Source: Ancylostoma caninum (lineage: Eukaryota > Nematoda > Chromadorea > Rhabditida > Ancylostomatidae). Taken from it: a stretch of DNA of 64,000 bases. Location of the stretch: NCBI GenBank assembly GCA_037903475.1, contig JBAJFG010000187.1, positions 1,364,001 to 1,428,000 of the forward strand. The letters are read 5' to 3'. The notes beneath the pieces were generated by a model. That model made no database searches, was not told where the DNA came from, and saw only the letters and a program-made list of their open reading frames with translations. Below, in pieces: positions 44,211-56,300 of this stretch; position 1 is the first letter of the stretch, and each line of letters begins with the position of its first letter. The translations under genes were made by a program, and so were the position numbers.

Positions 44211-44554
44211 TCAATCAATCAACTCAATCGGCTTTTTTTCGGGCTGGCTACATCGTCGACTCGTATGAGGAGCTGTGAGAGCCAAATGTTCTTTCGTACG
44301 CGGACTTAGCAGATGCAGTGATATGTAGCTGTCAATTCGGCGATACATCGTTTTGCAGCTTTTCCAAGGACAAGTTGCAAAAAATGTATCAGGATGTGGG
44401 AGGAGAGCGGGCAGAAATATGACGGGACCATAACGATTGCAAAAATATCGCAGCCCTCTTTTTTTCATCGAGATGACATCCAATAAATCATCAAAACTAA
44501 ACGAGATTCTTGCGAACACTGGAAAAATTTTGAGTGAAAATCGAGACTTGTAGA

Positions 44555-44665
44555 ACGCTGTGCCTGGAAAGGGTGGCGCAACCGAGCTCTGCAATTGGCA
44601 AATTCATCCAACTAACCAATCGCAGAGCTCAGCCACACCATCCTTTCCAGATACAACCCCTAACA
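44555..44665. mobile_element. Palindromic MITE (GGAAAGGGTGG ends)
   Basis: The left arm TGGAAAGGGTGGCGCAACCG, continuing AGCTCTGCAATTGG, pairs with the reversed right arm CTGGAAAGGATGGTGTGGCT, continuing GAGCTCTGCGATTGG. It is related to 4776-4916 by its central AACCAATCGCAGAGCTC. Confidence 0.7.
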
Positions 44666-47530
44666 CTCAGAAGCAAGCAAGATTCAAGTGAAAATTTTTA
44701 AAAAATGGGGTTTTCTTAGAAAAGAACAAGGTTTTCCGCACAATTACATCCGAAATGTCTAAAAACAAGGAAATCTATGGAAATTGCTTGGTTCTTCCCC
44801 AGAGCGGGGAGAAAGCATCCTTGAAAAACGCAACGCCGGAGTTTGGGAAAATTTCCACACTGGGAATTGCACAAGAAAATGGATGCGACGAAATCCGTTC
44901 AGGATTTTAAATAATTGATAAGCTTTTTAGTGGAATCAGAATCACTAAAAAACGGAGAACATTTTGAAATCCAGGAAAATGAAAGGCAACTACAAGATGA
45001 TCTGTTGCATAGCAAAGGAAAAGGTGGGGAGGTGCTTCTGATCCACGATTGGTGTATTCGTGCACCTTTTCCCGCTTTCACTGTCATCTCGTCATTTGGC
45101 TGTTAAGAATTACACTATTCTGTAATATATTACAACGACACTATTTATACATTTGCGAGCGGGGATAAGGCCGAACGTCCCAACTCTCGAAAATGGCTCG
45201 ACAAATTTTTCAAATTTAATTTGAAAAACAGGTAAAAGTCTGTGACAGTTTACTGCCAACTTCTCTTTTTTATTTGGGAACCTAACATTGATTATTTGAG
45301 TTTGAAGTGATTTTTTCCAATGGTTTCACTTTGGATTTCAGTCGCGCATGTCTCCTTTTGGACGAAAGACGGGGTGGGAAGAGGTTTCGGATGAGCCAAT
45401 CACACAAGAGTGAGACCGGCTTTTCTTCCAACATGAGCTAACATCCCTCAAGAAAAGGTGGGAGATCAAGAATGGAGGTAAAAAATATTATAAATATAGC
45501 AGTTAAAAATTTCCGAAAAAAATCACCACATTCACTAAGACGCACTCTTCCTGAAATGCTGTTTTTAAGAAATTTGTGCACAAAGTGAAGAAGCTCAAAG
45601 GCAAATTTTTAGAAATGCCAGAGTAATTTGTCTCTTGGGTACATTTGTAAAGGTCCAATACCATGTTCTTTCGAATTATGGTAATGGATATTTGCTTTCT
45701 GGAGAGTTCCTAGGAAAATTTCCAGCTTCCGATTGTCTCTGAACCCTCTCCCGCCTAGTAGTGCTATCTGCGTCTAGTATTACCTGCTAGCACTACTATT
45801 ACAGCTCCATTACTTATCTTTACCTGACAATAGGTAACAGGCGAGCGCATGAAGCATGGGCGGAGCTCGTTTGCAAGGTAACTACTTGGCAACAACATGT
45901 TCAGCGACGTTTTTGCTGCGGAAAATTTCCGAGACGCTGCAGTTGCATGTCTGCGTCTCTCTGTTAATTGTTATCTCTATACTGTATCCGTTTCGCAGGC
46001 TCAAAAACTGACAGTGACATGTATTCGAAGAGGAGGCGTTGTTGTAAGAAACAGACAGGAAATGTGACAGCACAGCGATAACACAGGTAGATGTCAGAGA
46101 AAAATTGACAGAGCATGTGCTGCGGAAGAGCTGACCGCGCTAAAAAAAGGATGTAATGATGAGGAAATGGCGCTAACCATAGGTCCGGCGGAATGTTGCA
46201 GTAGTGATGCGTTGGTTGATTGGTGTAATGATGTGATGGTGATGATGGATAGTACGTCTGATAGGCTTTCACTGGATACGGTGCAACTTTCGGATGATAG
46301 GAATGACTGTAGTGAGCATTGTGACTGTTGTGACTGTTGTGATATGCAGATAGCTGGAAACAACACTGGCTAAGGTCCAATTAAGGAGTTATCCTGGAAA
46401 AGACTCCTAAGAAAAACAAACCGTGTAGTCAATGAATAGTAATAGGGTTATAACGGCAGTACTGTAGCTGTGCATAATTGGTCCTAGGAGCAGAACACGG
46501 GGAAAGCACCCGGAAACGTGGAAAGATTAGGTGGGAGTCTGGGAAGTGAAGTGCAAAGTGCTGCTGGGCTGGGTGGCGGCTGGCTGGCCTCCGGCGGCGG
46601 GAAGCAGGGCGGGTGGCTGCACACTCTCACACACACGCACACACACGTGCTGTGCTGCTGAACCTCCCGACCACCGGCCGAGTCGACACGCCCCTCTCCC
46701 AGCACAATCAATCCCCCGGGATCCGCCCTGGATGGAATGATCTACAGAAGCACAGGATGTCTGGTGGAGGTGTCTGAGATTCTACGTGCGGGAAATATCC
46801 ACAGGAGGAATTCAGAGCACCCTCGCAGAAAATTGTGGTCCCTAAGGTCAGGACTATTAGTAGCTCACATTTTTTGCACCAGTCGTGCCAGTCTTCCTTT
46901 CCTAGCTCTAGTAAAAGCGTTCTAACCCCTTCCGTAGTAGGGTCTTCCAAGAACATAATAAATAAATACCCTTTCTTGTTCTTTGACGAAAATAGGTGTT
47001 TATACTAATCGAGCGGAACATGCACTCATGTGCCCTCAAGCCTTGAATCATCTACATCATGACTAGCAATGAGAAAAATTGTTTTGGGAAACTATTTGAT
47101 TTACTGATTACCGGTTTCAAGCGGAATTCTAGAAAAACGGTTACAATCACGAATCTTGCGGTTATTTTGAGAAGCTGACCTTTACTTATACTCTTTGTGA
47201 ACTTCCGAGTTTGCGCGATGCGAGAAATCTCATTATGAGCACATCTGGTCGAGAGACGGAGCTTTTTTTCCTCCCCTTGCACCCGTCTTCCTTATTTGCA
47301 GAGAAATACTTGTTATGGTGAAAACGACATCAGCAAAACCATGCAGATTTCCTATCAAGACTGAAATTGGAAATAATACGCTCCAATGAGAACAAAAGAT
47401 CGCAGCAGATATTTTGCCCTCACAACCGCAAGGTGGATTTCTCACATTTTTGAATCTGCTACTGTACTGACAGACGTAGGGACAGAGAACAGAGAGACGG
47501 ATACATAGGCAGGCAGAAGGAGGGAAGGAC
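44666..47530. other. Intergenic, no gene recognised
   Basis: On the minus strand at 46094-46380 lies a His/Tyr/Ser-rich low-complexity frame (138 codons, HNSHNSHNAHYSHSYH). It could be a secreted low-complexity peptide but lacks start or splice support. A CA microsatellite of about 30 bases lies at 46622-46650. Confidence 0.4.

Positions 47531-47565
<35 letters not shown>
47531..47565. repeat. AGAC tetranucleotide microsatellite
   Basis: (ACAG)n for about 35 bases within a longer purine-rich stretch (47480-47680) of degenerate GAGAGA and GACAGA units. Confidence 0.85.
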
Positions 47566-48172
47566 AAGGCAGAGACGGATGAAAGGAAGTCAGAGAAAGA
47601 GGGTGTGATGGAGAGATAGAGGAAATATAAGGATAGATGAGACAGAGATAGAGAGACGGAGCTAGAGAGAGAGGAAGAGGAAGCTCCCCAAAAGTTCGGA
47701 AGGGTTCAAAACTGGGCCAAAAACTCTCACTTTTCAGGGAAAGAAAAAGTTGCACATAAAAGAGAGATCCGAGAAGGCAGCAGTAATTTGAAGACTTTCA
47801 TCTGTTTTTTTTTAAATAAATTTGGAAAAAAATGTTTTTGATTGAAACATTTTTGATGAAAACTCGACTACTGTTGCTTGTTTTTAGCTAAATTTTATTT
47901 TTAAATTTTTTTCCAGACGCCATAACTAACTCTTTCATTTCTATAGCTAACTAATGTGAGACTGAAAACCTCGATATTTGGCCTTCATTCGACCAGACGC
48001 TACAGAGGGCTTCAGTGGCCAAAGCCCACTTTATAGCACCACTACCTCTTTGGACACGCCAGAATAGGAAGGAGGATGGGGCGAGAATGAGAGCGATAAT
48101 GTCAATGAAATGTGTAGATGCGCAGACACGCAGACTGTCACGGGTCTTGACCATCGATTATTCTTGCACGTC

Positions 48173-48276
48173 CCATTTACAAAAGATTCTCATTTGGGCA
48201 TTTTTCTCGTAGTTCTTTGCAATTCCATTTACAAAAGATTCTCATTTGGTCATTTTTCTCGTAGTTCTTTACAATA
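48173..48276. repeat. Two-copy tandem duplication, unit 52 bp
   Basis: CCATTTACAAAAGATTCTCA, followed by TTTGG(G/T)CATTTTTCTCGTAGTTCTTT(G/A)CAAT, occurs twice head to tail with only two or three differences. It is a recent local duplication. Confidence 0.92.
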
Positions 48277-48832
48277 ATTACTAAAGCGAAAAAAAAACTC
48301 CCTTTCTTACTACTTCTTATTGCTGAACAGGTACAATTCCATAGTAGAAGTGCAGCAAATTACCCGAGAACACGTGATATCACCGGCAATACTTTTTTGC
48401 TTCCATTTTTTTTCGAGCCATTAGTGCTCCTGGTTTGTTTTTTGCTCTGCAGCGTTTGTTTCTGTTGATACTCTCGGACAGCGTATGTTCTTGTGGCCGG
48501 CGTTCATCAAAGTGAGCATATCACTCACACACTAATTACACCTCGGCTGATTTTTTCTCCTCAAACGCAATCCACTCACAGCACCTGCAAAGCAAAGCAA
48601 AACGCAAAACATTACAGCCAAACAGATTAGGGAAGGCCTCAAAGGAAGTTGAGTAGTAAAGTAACTAATTTAGCAAAATTGTCGATGTACATGGGGCTTC
48701 CTGAGAACCGTGTTTTCTTGTGATCGTACATACGTTCTATAAACTTTTGCATCGAGAAAATTTTCCACAAAATTCACAGGAATTTCATGCACTCTAGTAG
48801 CAATCTCGCATAAAACTTACTCAGACAAACTG

Positions 48833-49055
48833 CCGAAAATTCCGCAGCAGAATAGGAGCCTTTCGGATATTCCGCAGCAGAAAGAGATGCCTTCCGGAAG
48901 AACAGCAGCAGAAAGGGATTCACGGGCAGAGAGATGCAGAGAAAGAAAGGCTTCGGAAGCTCCGCAGGAGGATACCGGTAATTCCGCAGCAGAACAGCAG
49001 AAAAACCCACTGGTTACCTGCGGAAATTCCGGTATTCTGCTGCGGAATTTCCGGC
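48833..49055. mobile_element. Fold-back element with CCGCAGCAGAA repeats
   Basis: Terminal arms of 23 bp: GCCGAAAATTCCGCAGCAGA on the left and, reversed, GCCGGAAATTCCGCAGCAGA on the right. The interior carries three more copies of TTCCG(CAG)CAGAA-like units. At 223 bp it resembles a MITE; no clear target duplication was seen. Confidence 0.7.
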
Positions 49056-52000
49056 CCAGTGTCTCTGTACATGTTCGTCTGCACAAATGTCTTCTTTAGA
49101 CATAATGTGTGCGATGCGCCTGAAACGGTAAATGCGGGTAACTTTGTGATTGGCCAATTGGATGAGTTTGCCAGTCACAGAGCTCTGCTGATCCGCCCAC
49201 CTTACTCTAGGTACAGCGCTCCACACCAGCGTGTGACACGAAGAGATGGGATTCATGAGGAAATTGTTGTACCTTCCTGTAAGTTAAATGCAGCCCTTTT
49301 CTGTTTTGCATGGAACATTACTGTTATATACATGAAAGATGTACACACAGTGATTTATAATTCTCCATGTGTACTTCGCTTTCAGTTGTCATTTACTCAA
49401 ATATTGATCCAGCTCTGGTTTCCGAGGAAATTTTCTGTGACATAGCCTGAATCTACAATCCTTTCTATATATGTACATGCCATCAACCATGCCTGTGCCC
49501 TCTTCATAACTTCGTTTAAGGAAGTCTCTAAAACGTCTTTGTGGCAAACATGGTTGTACTTCCGCACTCAGGGTTCGGAGAACTCTATAAATTGTATAGC
49601 ACAGCAATAACAAGGTATTGGCTGCAAAGCTGTAAGAAAAACAGCGTTGCTATGGACATTTTCCAAGAAAAAACCATTATTGGACTCGTGATAATTTTTG
49701 AATGGTGTAGCCTACTCCTACTGTATAATCTAGTACGGCTGCATAGGAATTCACGAAGGGAGGAGATCTTTTGTGCATCAGAATTTATTGAGAGATATAT
49801 AGTGAACAAGAAAAAGAACAGCAATGGTAAAACAAAAGATAAGAGTGATAAGATTACAGAATAGAAAGGATAGAATAAAAATGATGTAACTGAAGATAAT
49901 GTAAAGAACAAGGGTAGACTAATAGTAATCGACGGTCAAAGCAAAAATGTATGTGAAAACAACTCTTGTACATAATTCGTAAATATTTTTTAAATCTCGA
50001 AAGAGGTCTTAAAGTTGATACCACTCATGGGTCGGCTTCCACTAAGAATTTGCTTGGAACGACATCAATCCAATTAGCGCACAGATCTTTGAAGGAACCG
50101 TCCCACTCCTTTCCCCACCCCATTTTTGATGGTGAGACATCCATTGCTATTCATTTTTTATGACAAGAATTCACAAGAGATGTTGATTACAAAGATATAG
50201 ATCATTCCGTGTAAGACTGCCAAGAATTTTCAGTTCCGAACCCGAATTCTTGGGGAGCTTCTGAGTGGAGCAGAGGGGCGGGGCCAAGGGAGGAGAACGA
50301 TGTTTCTAAATAATGCCCAGGAAATTCGCACTCTTCGTAAGAGTTTTTCATGGTCCACTTCATAACTGAGTAGAAAATGCCCTTCAGGTGTGACTAGCGA
50401 GGAAGTGCATGGTGCGGAAGCTTTGGCTCCGCCCACAGGCTCCCCACAACTTGAGGCTCGGGAGTGGATTTCCCTCAATTTCGCATGGAATCACATATAC
50501 CATTGTGATCAGCAGTTCCAGGAAATTCTTTTCATGTGGAAGCTTAGAAAACGATTTGGAGATGGGAGGTAACCTTGCGGGCGGTCAACGCTACCAGGAC
50601 CCTGGTCCAGGTCGAACGCTGATGTTGCTTCACATGAGAAGACTTCGAAAACATTTGACTGTGAATACCAACTAGTGCTTTTTGGAAGGGACTTCTTCAC
50701 GTCAGTTCAGCTGGGCTGCCGCGCCGCCTAGATGGCGCAACGCGGCTTCGTTTTCTGCAGTGCACTAACAATTGACCAGCGCTGCTTCACTTGTGCACAC
50801 GCTTCGAACTCTGAGTGCGAATGATGCTCGCTTTATCGCGGTGCGATCAGTTTGAGAAGTTTATCTTCACACACGATATTGACATTTCTTCCTCTTTGTG
50901 TACAGTTTAGCGTTGTAAGCCGTCCAGGGTAAAAACGGTCTCTCGCGCAGGATGCTTCGAATAGAAATCAGTGACTCATTTACTCTGCACTTTTTGCACT
51001 TTCCAGTTGCGCAGCTGTGCTTTCTCTACTATGCAAAGCATGGGGTGCGAAAAATACGTTTCTTCTGGGGGGGGGGGGGGGAAGACGGAGAGAGGCTTGA
51101 TATCTCCAGTTTCTTCTCCCGAGTTCCGCTGTAAAACCACCCATGCACAAAAAGAAAATCACGAATCTGGCTGGACGCACGATAAAAGGACATGCTTATT
51201 CACTATTGACCGAAAAAAGCGACCACTACGCCATAAAGTGCTGGGAAAAGGCGATGTTTTTGTACGTCACAGCGTCTGAACAGGACCGGACGAGATGCTG
51301 CGCTGGTGCACATTTAGTGCAATTCCTCACAAACATGGAGGTGAAAGGGCAAGACGGTAGAAGAATATCGTATTTCAGCCGAAAATGTCACCGGGTTCCT
51401 TGAAAGTCGTGGGAGCACTCCGGAAAAGTTAGCCATCGAGAAAGGAATAAACTGATAGGGGAGAGGACGTTACGATGAGTTCTACAGAGAAACTATAATA
51501 GATGCATAATATAATATTATATTATATTTTTCTCTTATTTTTTTTAAATTTTATTAATTTTTATTTTATTAATTATATTCCCGTCACTAATTTTTGTATA
51601 GAATGGCGCGTTTCTGGTCTGCCGCGTCGCATCACCTCCTACGCGCTTTGCAGGGGTTGACGGTATTGATCATTTGCTCATGCTCTCCACCATTTTTCTT
51701 TGTTTTTGCATTTATGCTTAAGTCAGAGTGGCACCAAGCAAAAACAGTAACCGGTAACGTCAACACCCAGCAAAAAACAGTTGGACCGCCGCGCCGCGTA
51801 GAATATGAGCCGCGGCAGACCAGCGGAATTCTACGACGCAAATATGACTGACCAGCGCCGTAAGTACATCTAACTAAATTTTATAAAATTGCTCCATAGA
51901 ATGGATAAACACGTCCTACTCCCAATCCAATATTTTACGACCATTTTTTTGAAAATTACATTTTTTTCATTGCTAAAATTCGTAAGTAACTGCGAAATGC

Positions 52001-52962
52001 TTTCAGTCGTGAAATTCCAGCTCTATTTACTGGCTGCTCACTACCTGTAGTTATAGATGGGCCAAATTAACTGGAAAAAAAATTTGCAGCCAGCTCGGTA
52101 TCATTGCACACCATGCTAGGACGGGGAAGAAAAACGCGTTAAAAACTAAAACGAAATCTGAATGACGTCTGTTCAGTTATACGGTAGAGTCATGCACGTC
52201 ATCTATCAGCGTATTGTTTTTAGGCAAGGTCTTGGGTTAAATCGGTGCCACCCTAGGACGGCTCGAGTACCCTCACCCAAGCGCAATAAACGTGCTCTAA
52301 TCGCACTTGGGTTTACCTGGGCGCGCTTTTTTAAAATTTGATTTACCTTAAATCCAATAGCGAAGTTCAGCTGGCTTGTTTACTTGTTGTTTTCAGCTCT
52401 TAATCCAGTTCAGTGTGAGGCATTTATGCTCCTTTTTCGCGATTGTTAAAATTATCCTAGTGGTTCTTGCTTTTACCACTTCTGAGCCGTTTTTGTTCGT
52501 CTATACCTCTGAACCCTCGCATTTGAGTTTGGAAATTTGTATCCATGAGTTTGAAGATCTCCATGACTTTTTTCTAAGTTTTTCTTGTTTAGGAAGCGTG
52601 ATTCCGTTCTGCACCTTTCCTTTAATTCTTCTTTGTGTCTTTCGCAAACTTCGTAATTGTTTCCTCCGGGTACTGTTTGCTCCCTGTTTTTCTCATCGAA
52701 ACGATATTTTCGAAGGAGTTAATTGTGTTTATGCTTGTACATTGCCTTATTATTGACTTCAAACTTTGTCATTGGTTTAAGGAGCTATTTTTATGAAAAG
52801 TCACATTTTGAGTGAATTTATTTTCAACATTTGTTGCCATTTCGGTTAGTTAATCTCTGTGAAATGTTAATCTTCTTTTGTATTCTTCCCAGGTTCCTGT
52901 TAAATCAGTGTTGGGATCGACTTCTAATCCAGTTTTTCCTCCTTCTTCTTGTCTGGTTAACC

Positions 52963-52963
<1 letters not shown>
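49056..52963. other. Intergenic, no gene recognised
   Basis: 49140-49215 resembles the ACCAATCGCAGAGCTC palindrome family. 50705-50745 is a single GTCTGCCGCG-type hairpin. 51600-51828 is described separately. A 12-14 base G run lies at 51068-51081. A T-rich 126-codon frame at 52376 has no domain. No gene is supported. Confidence 0.45.
51600..51828. repeat. GTCTGCCGCG-type fold-back repeat
   Basis: TCTGGTCTGCCGCGTCGCAT near 51613 and its inverse partner GAGCCGCGGCAGACCAG near 51807 flank about 150 bases, with GGACCGCCGCGCCGCGTAG inside the right end. Same family as 3378-3582 and 43600-43845. Confidence 0.65.
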
Positions 52964-53023
<60 letters not shown>

Positions 53024-53044
53024 ACTCTCATTCACACTCTCTCT
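52964..53044. repeat. CT dinucleotide microsatellite upstream of the kinesin gene
   Basis: An uninterrupted (CT)n of about 52 bases is followed by CTCACTCT and CTCATTCACACTCTCT units. It lies about 340 bases before the kinesin start codon. Pyrimidine/GA tracts can act in promoters, but no functional evidence is visible here. Confidence 0.92.
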
Positions 53045-53383
53045 TCTATTGTTATGTTTTGTTGAACATTATGATTATTCTTTATATCTCCACTGTCACA
53101 TACCACATCTACTCTAGGTGTTTGTTTTTTTTTCATGTTACACTTTTTGAACATTTCCAAAATTTCATTTCATTTTCCAAAGATGTCAGTTTCTTGCAAG
53201 TCGAACTGAGTTGAGTCCTCTTCTAGCGATAAATATATGATGAATCAGCTATTTTAACAGTTTATGTGATGTATAATAGTGATACGTCGTCTTAAATTGG
53301 TCCTTTTGTAACTTTTCCTTCCGATTTTTCTTCAATTCACTTGGTAAGAGGGTGTTGTAGGAGCACTCATCAGTTCCGAAAAA

Positions 53384-56300
53384 ATGTCGAATCCAGCTAA
53401 AAGGGTTGACAAGATCAATGTCCGGGTTGCCGTGAGAGTCAGGTGTTTAATTACTTAGTTTTACTCACTTTATGTGTACTTTGGTTATTTCCATAGTTAA
53501 GGCCGATGAGCGATGCTGAAAAAGCTGAGAGTGCGTCGTCGATTGTGAAAGTGGAGGAGAAGAAGATGATGGTCACATGCAAGACGAAGGCTTTCTCTGC
53601 TTTTGACAAGGTATGGTCCGTTTCAAAAGCGCCGATAGTTGAGTATTTGTGCCTATGTTCTGCATTTCTCGCCTGCCTCTCCGATTACGGTACTATTCCT
53701 CACGTTCTCTCTTTCTCTAATATCTTCACAATTATGTTCCTCGGTGAAACAGGCCATAGCCCTAAACCTACGACTGATGAATTTTATTTTCATGGATCTT
53801 CATGTCATTCTTATTTCCTTTCGATATTAATTGGAAATACTTGTAGGATATTTTTTAGTGAGTTGAGTTTTTTTTTTTTTTGAAGACAATCGAACTTATG
53901 AAATCACTTGTTGGATAGAGATAGCTCTTTGGTTGTTCCTATTTGAGTCATATCTGATCCCACCCAGGCTATACTCAGTCGACTGAGAATTGACTTTACT
54001 CTATAGTAACGTCAGTTCTCTCGTCTATCCTAAGCCTAAAACGTTCGGTGCAAATCGAGCCCGGCGGAAATGCGCAGCCATCCATTGGGGTCCCGGATGT
54101 GTATTATCGTGAGGGGAAATGCGGCATCACTAAGCAGCTGTGATTGCCCCATTCATTCAGTTCTCCAAGTTGATTTCCCAGTTTTTCTAACGCCCCATTT
54201 CCCGTCGTGGTGATGTATACCCGAGTCCTCTCGGAGGTTTGCGGCGCGTCGCCAGAAAGTGAGCACCGGAAAAGGTGTTCACGCTGCAAGTTGCAGTCAA
54301 GTATAGCCAACGATGCAGGGTCTTGCACTGCTATGTCTTGGAGCTGTACATGGTATCTTTGGCTATGCCGGCCGTGTGCACACTAGATATAATAAGTGCT
54401 GCCCATGAATGCTTTCGGACCAATGGTGGGTAGAAGGTATTGCAACTGGTGAATTTTGGATAGATTCTGTATCTGTGCAATAAGCTGAGTTGCTACATTT
54501 TTAGAAAACGTGTATGGAATAGGATTGTTTTCCTTGTTTTTAACTGCAGCATCCTATTTTACTATCTTTCTCGGTCGCCCTGTCGCTCGTCACCTTTTCA
54601 GGCAGCCGCCTTTTTTTCTAGATATATTAGGAGTTTACTCCTTTACTCAGTCATAGAAAACAGTTTTAATCCACAGTGCAAAACAGCTGTCCCGCCCCGC
54701 TATTGCTCTCTTAGTATACGTAGTGAGCAAGTAGTGCTAGTTACGTGCTTCCATAACTGAGCAGCAGGTAGACCGCCCGAGCAAATTTCTCTTGCATAAT
54801 AGTTCGAATTTGATGCCTGTTCTGGGAATGACTTTCTTCCTCGTTCTCCGCCAACTATTACTCATGTTAGTAGAAGGAGAGGGATGTTCATGGTACCTTC
54901 ATGTTACGAACGACTGGAGAGGGAATAGCGGTAAATGAAAGAGATAAGGGAAAATAATAGGCTCAGTCCTCGAGACTTGACTGCTAGAGAAACGTGTTCA
55001 AGCTGTGTAGTCGCTGCCCAGGTATTAGATTAGCTCCTGGATTTCTCTTCCATTCAGTTTTTTACTGTTTTGAATTCTTGTACCTCCTCAATCGAACATT
55101 CTATCGGTATCTTCCTTTTGAAGCTGTTGGAGAGCTTTTTGAGCATTACATGCCTTTACCTCTACAGTCTGTTTCAAACCCGACGATGGTTACGTATTTG
55201 TACACATCCCAAACCTTTCTTGCTACTCAATGCAATTGCTGTTCACTTTCGCGCGTTCTGTTTCTCTCTGGCGTCCTTCCAGTTATAGTCCCCGTTGGAA
55301 CGCTTTATGCAAGCACAGCCATTCCATACCCGTATTACATGCGATTGTGTCGAGCCTACTAAGCTTCTTTATTGCCGCCTCATGTCTCACACTTAGATTC
55401 CTAGTAACGGAATTTTGAATCTATGTTTGAACTTGAGATCCATATTTGAACAAAGGTATCTTTCGGATATAAGAAGAGTCAGCTGTTGAGTCGACTTGCG
55501 TTTGAAACGATTCCCTGAGAGAATATATCTCATACCTTGGCATGTCTCATGCCCGAAAGCCTAAAGGGGAAGGCATGCTTGACGACCATCGCGTCGCGGA
55601 GCAATCACAATCTGTTCAAAATCCGCCGTTTTAGCTCACACCACCCTTGGCTGTGCCGCTCCTTTCGTGAAAATGTGGCAGCTATCCCGCGCGATGACAT
55701 CGCGGACACGTCGCTCCCATGCCATGCTCGGTCATCGCGACGCCCTGATTTTCAGTGGCTGGACCACATAAAAATGTGCAGTTTTTCGTGAAGAATGGGC
55801 GGCCAACGGTATATAGATCGCGTCGCTAGCATCGTGCCAACAACCCGCGACAACATCGCCGTCGCCAAGCATGCCTTCCCCTTAACGCCGACCGTCGCAT
55901 ACATATAGCGCGGTGATGGAATCAGCTGGTAGCTTTAAATGGCTCCAGCGGAACAAAACGCCTGTCCCTTGTCGCTTAAGACAATTGTAAATGATTGCAT
56001 TTCATCTTGAAAACGTAGGTATATGGACCTTCTACAACACAAGAACGGGTGTATGCTGAAATGGTGTCTCCGCAAGTCGACCGTGTTCTCGCAGGGTACA
56101 ACTGCACGCTTTTCGCGTAAGTTGTAACGATTCTGTTGTTTCTCCCTCATTTGCCTATTTTATGGGCATTTGGATTGATTCCAGGTATGGACAGACAGGC
56201 ACAGGAAAGACTTACACCATGGAAGGAGGGTCTGGAGAACACAACTCGTACAAAGAGGATCCAACTACGGGTATTATTCCAAGAGCAGTCGAGCATATTT

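Noticed and set aside
46094..46380. His/Tyr-rich minus frame as an antimicrobial-type peptide gene
   Set aside because: It is low complexity, and I see no clear signal peptide or mature-peptide pattern, so I describe it only as an unassigned frame.
52376..52756. 126-codon hydrophobic frame upstream of the kinesin gene
   Set aside because: The T-rich composition explains the hydrophobic residues. There is no splice or start context and no family similarity.
54994..55362. 122-codon plus frame in kinesin intron 2
   Set aside because: It lies between two well-defined kinesin exons, has no domain, and shows no homologue I can recognise.
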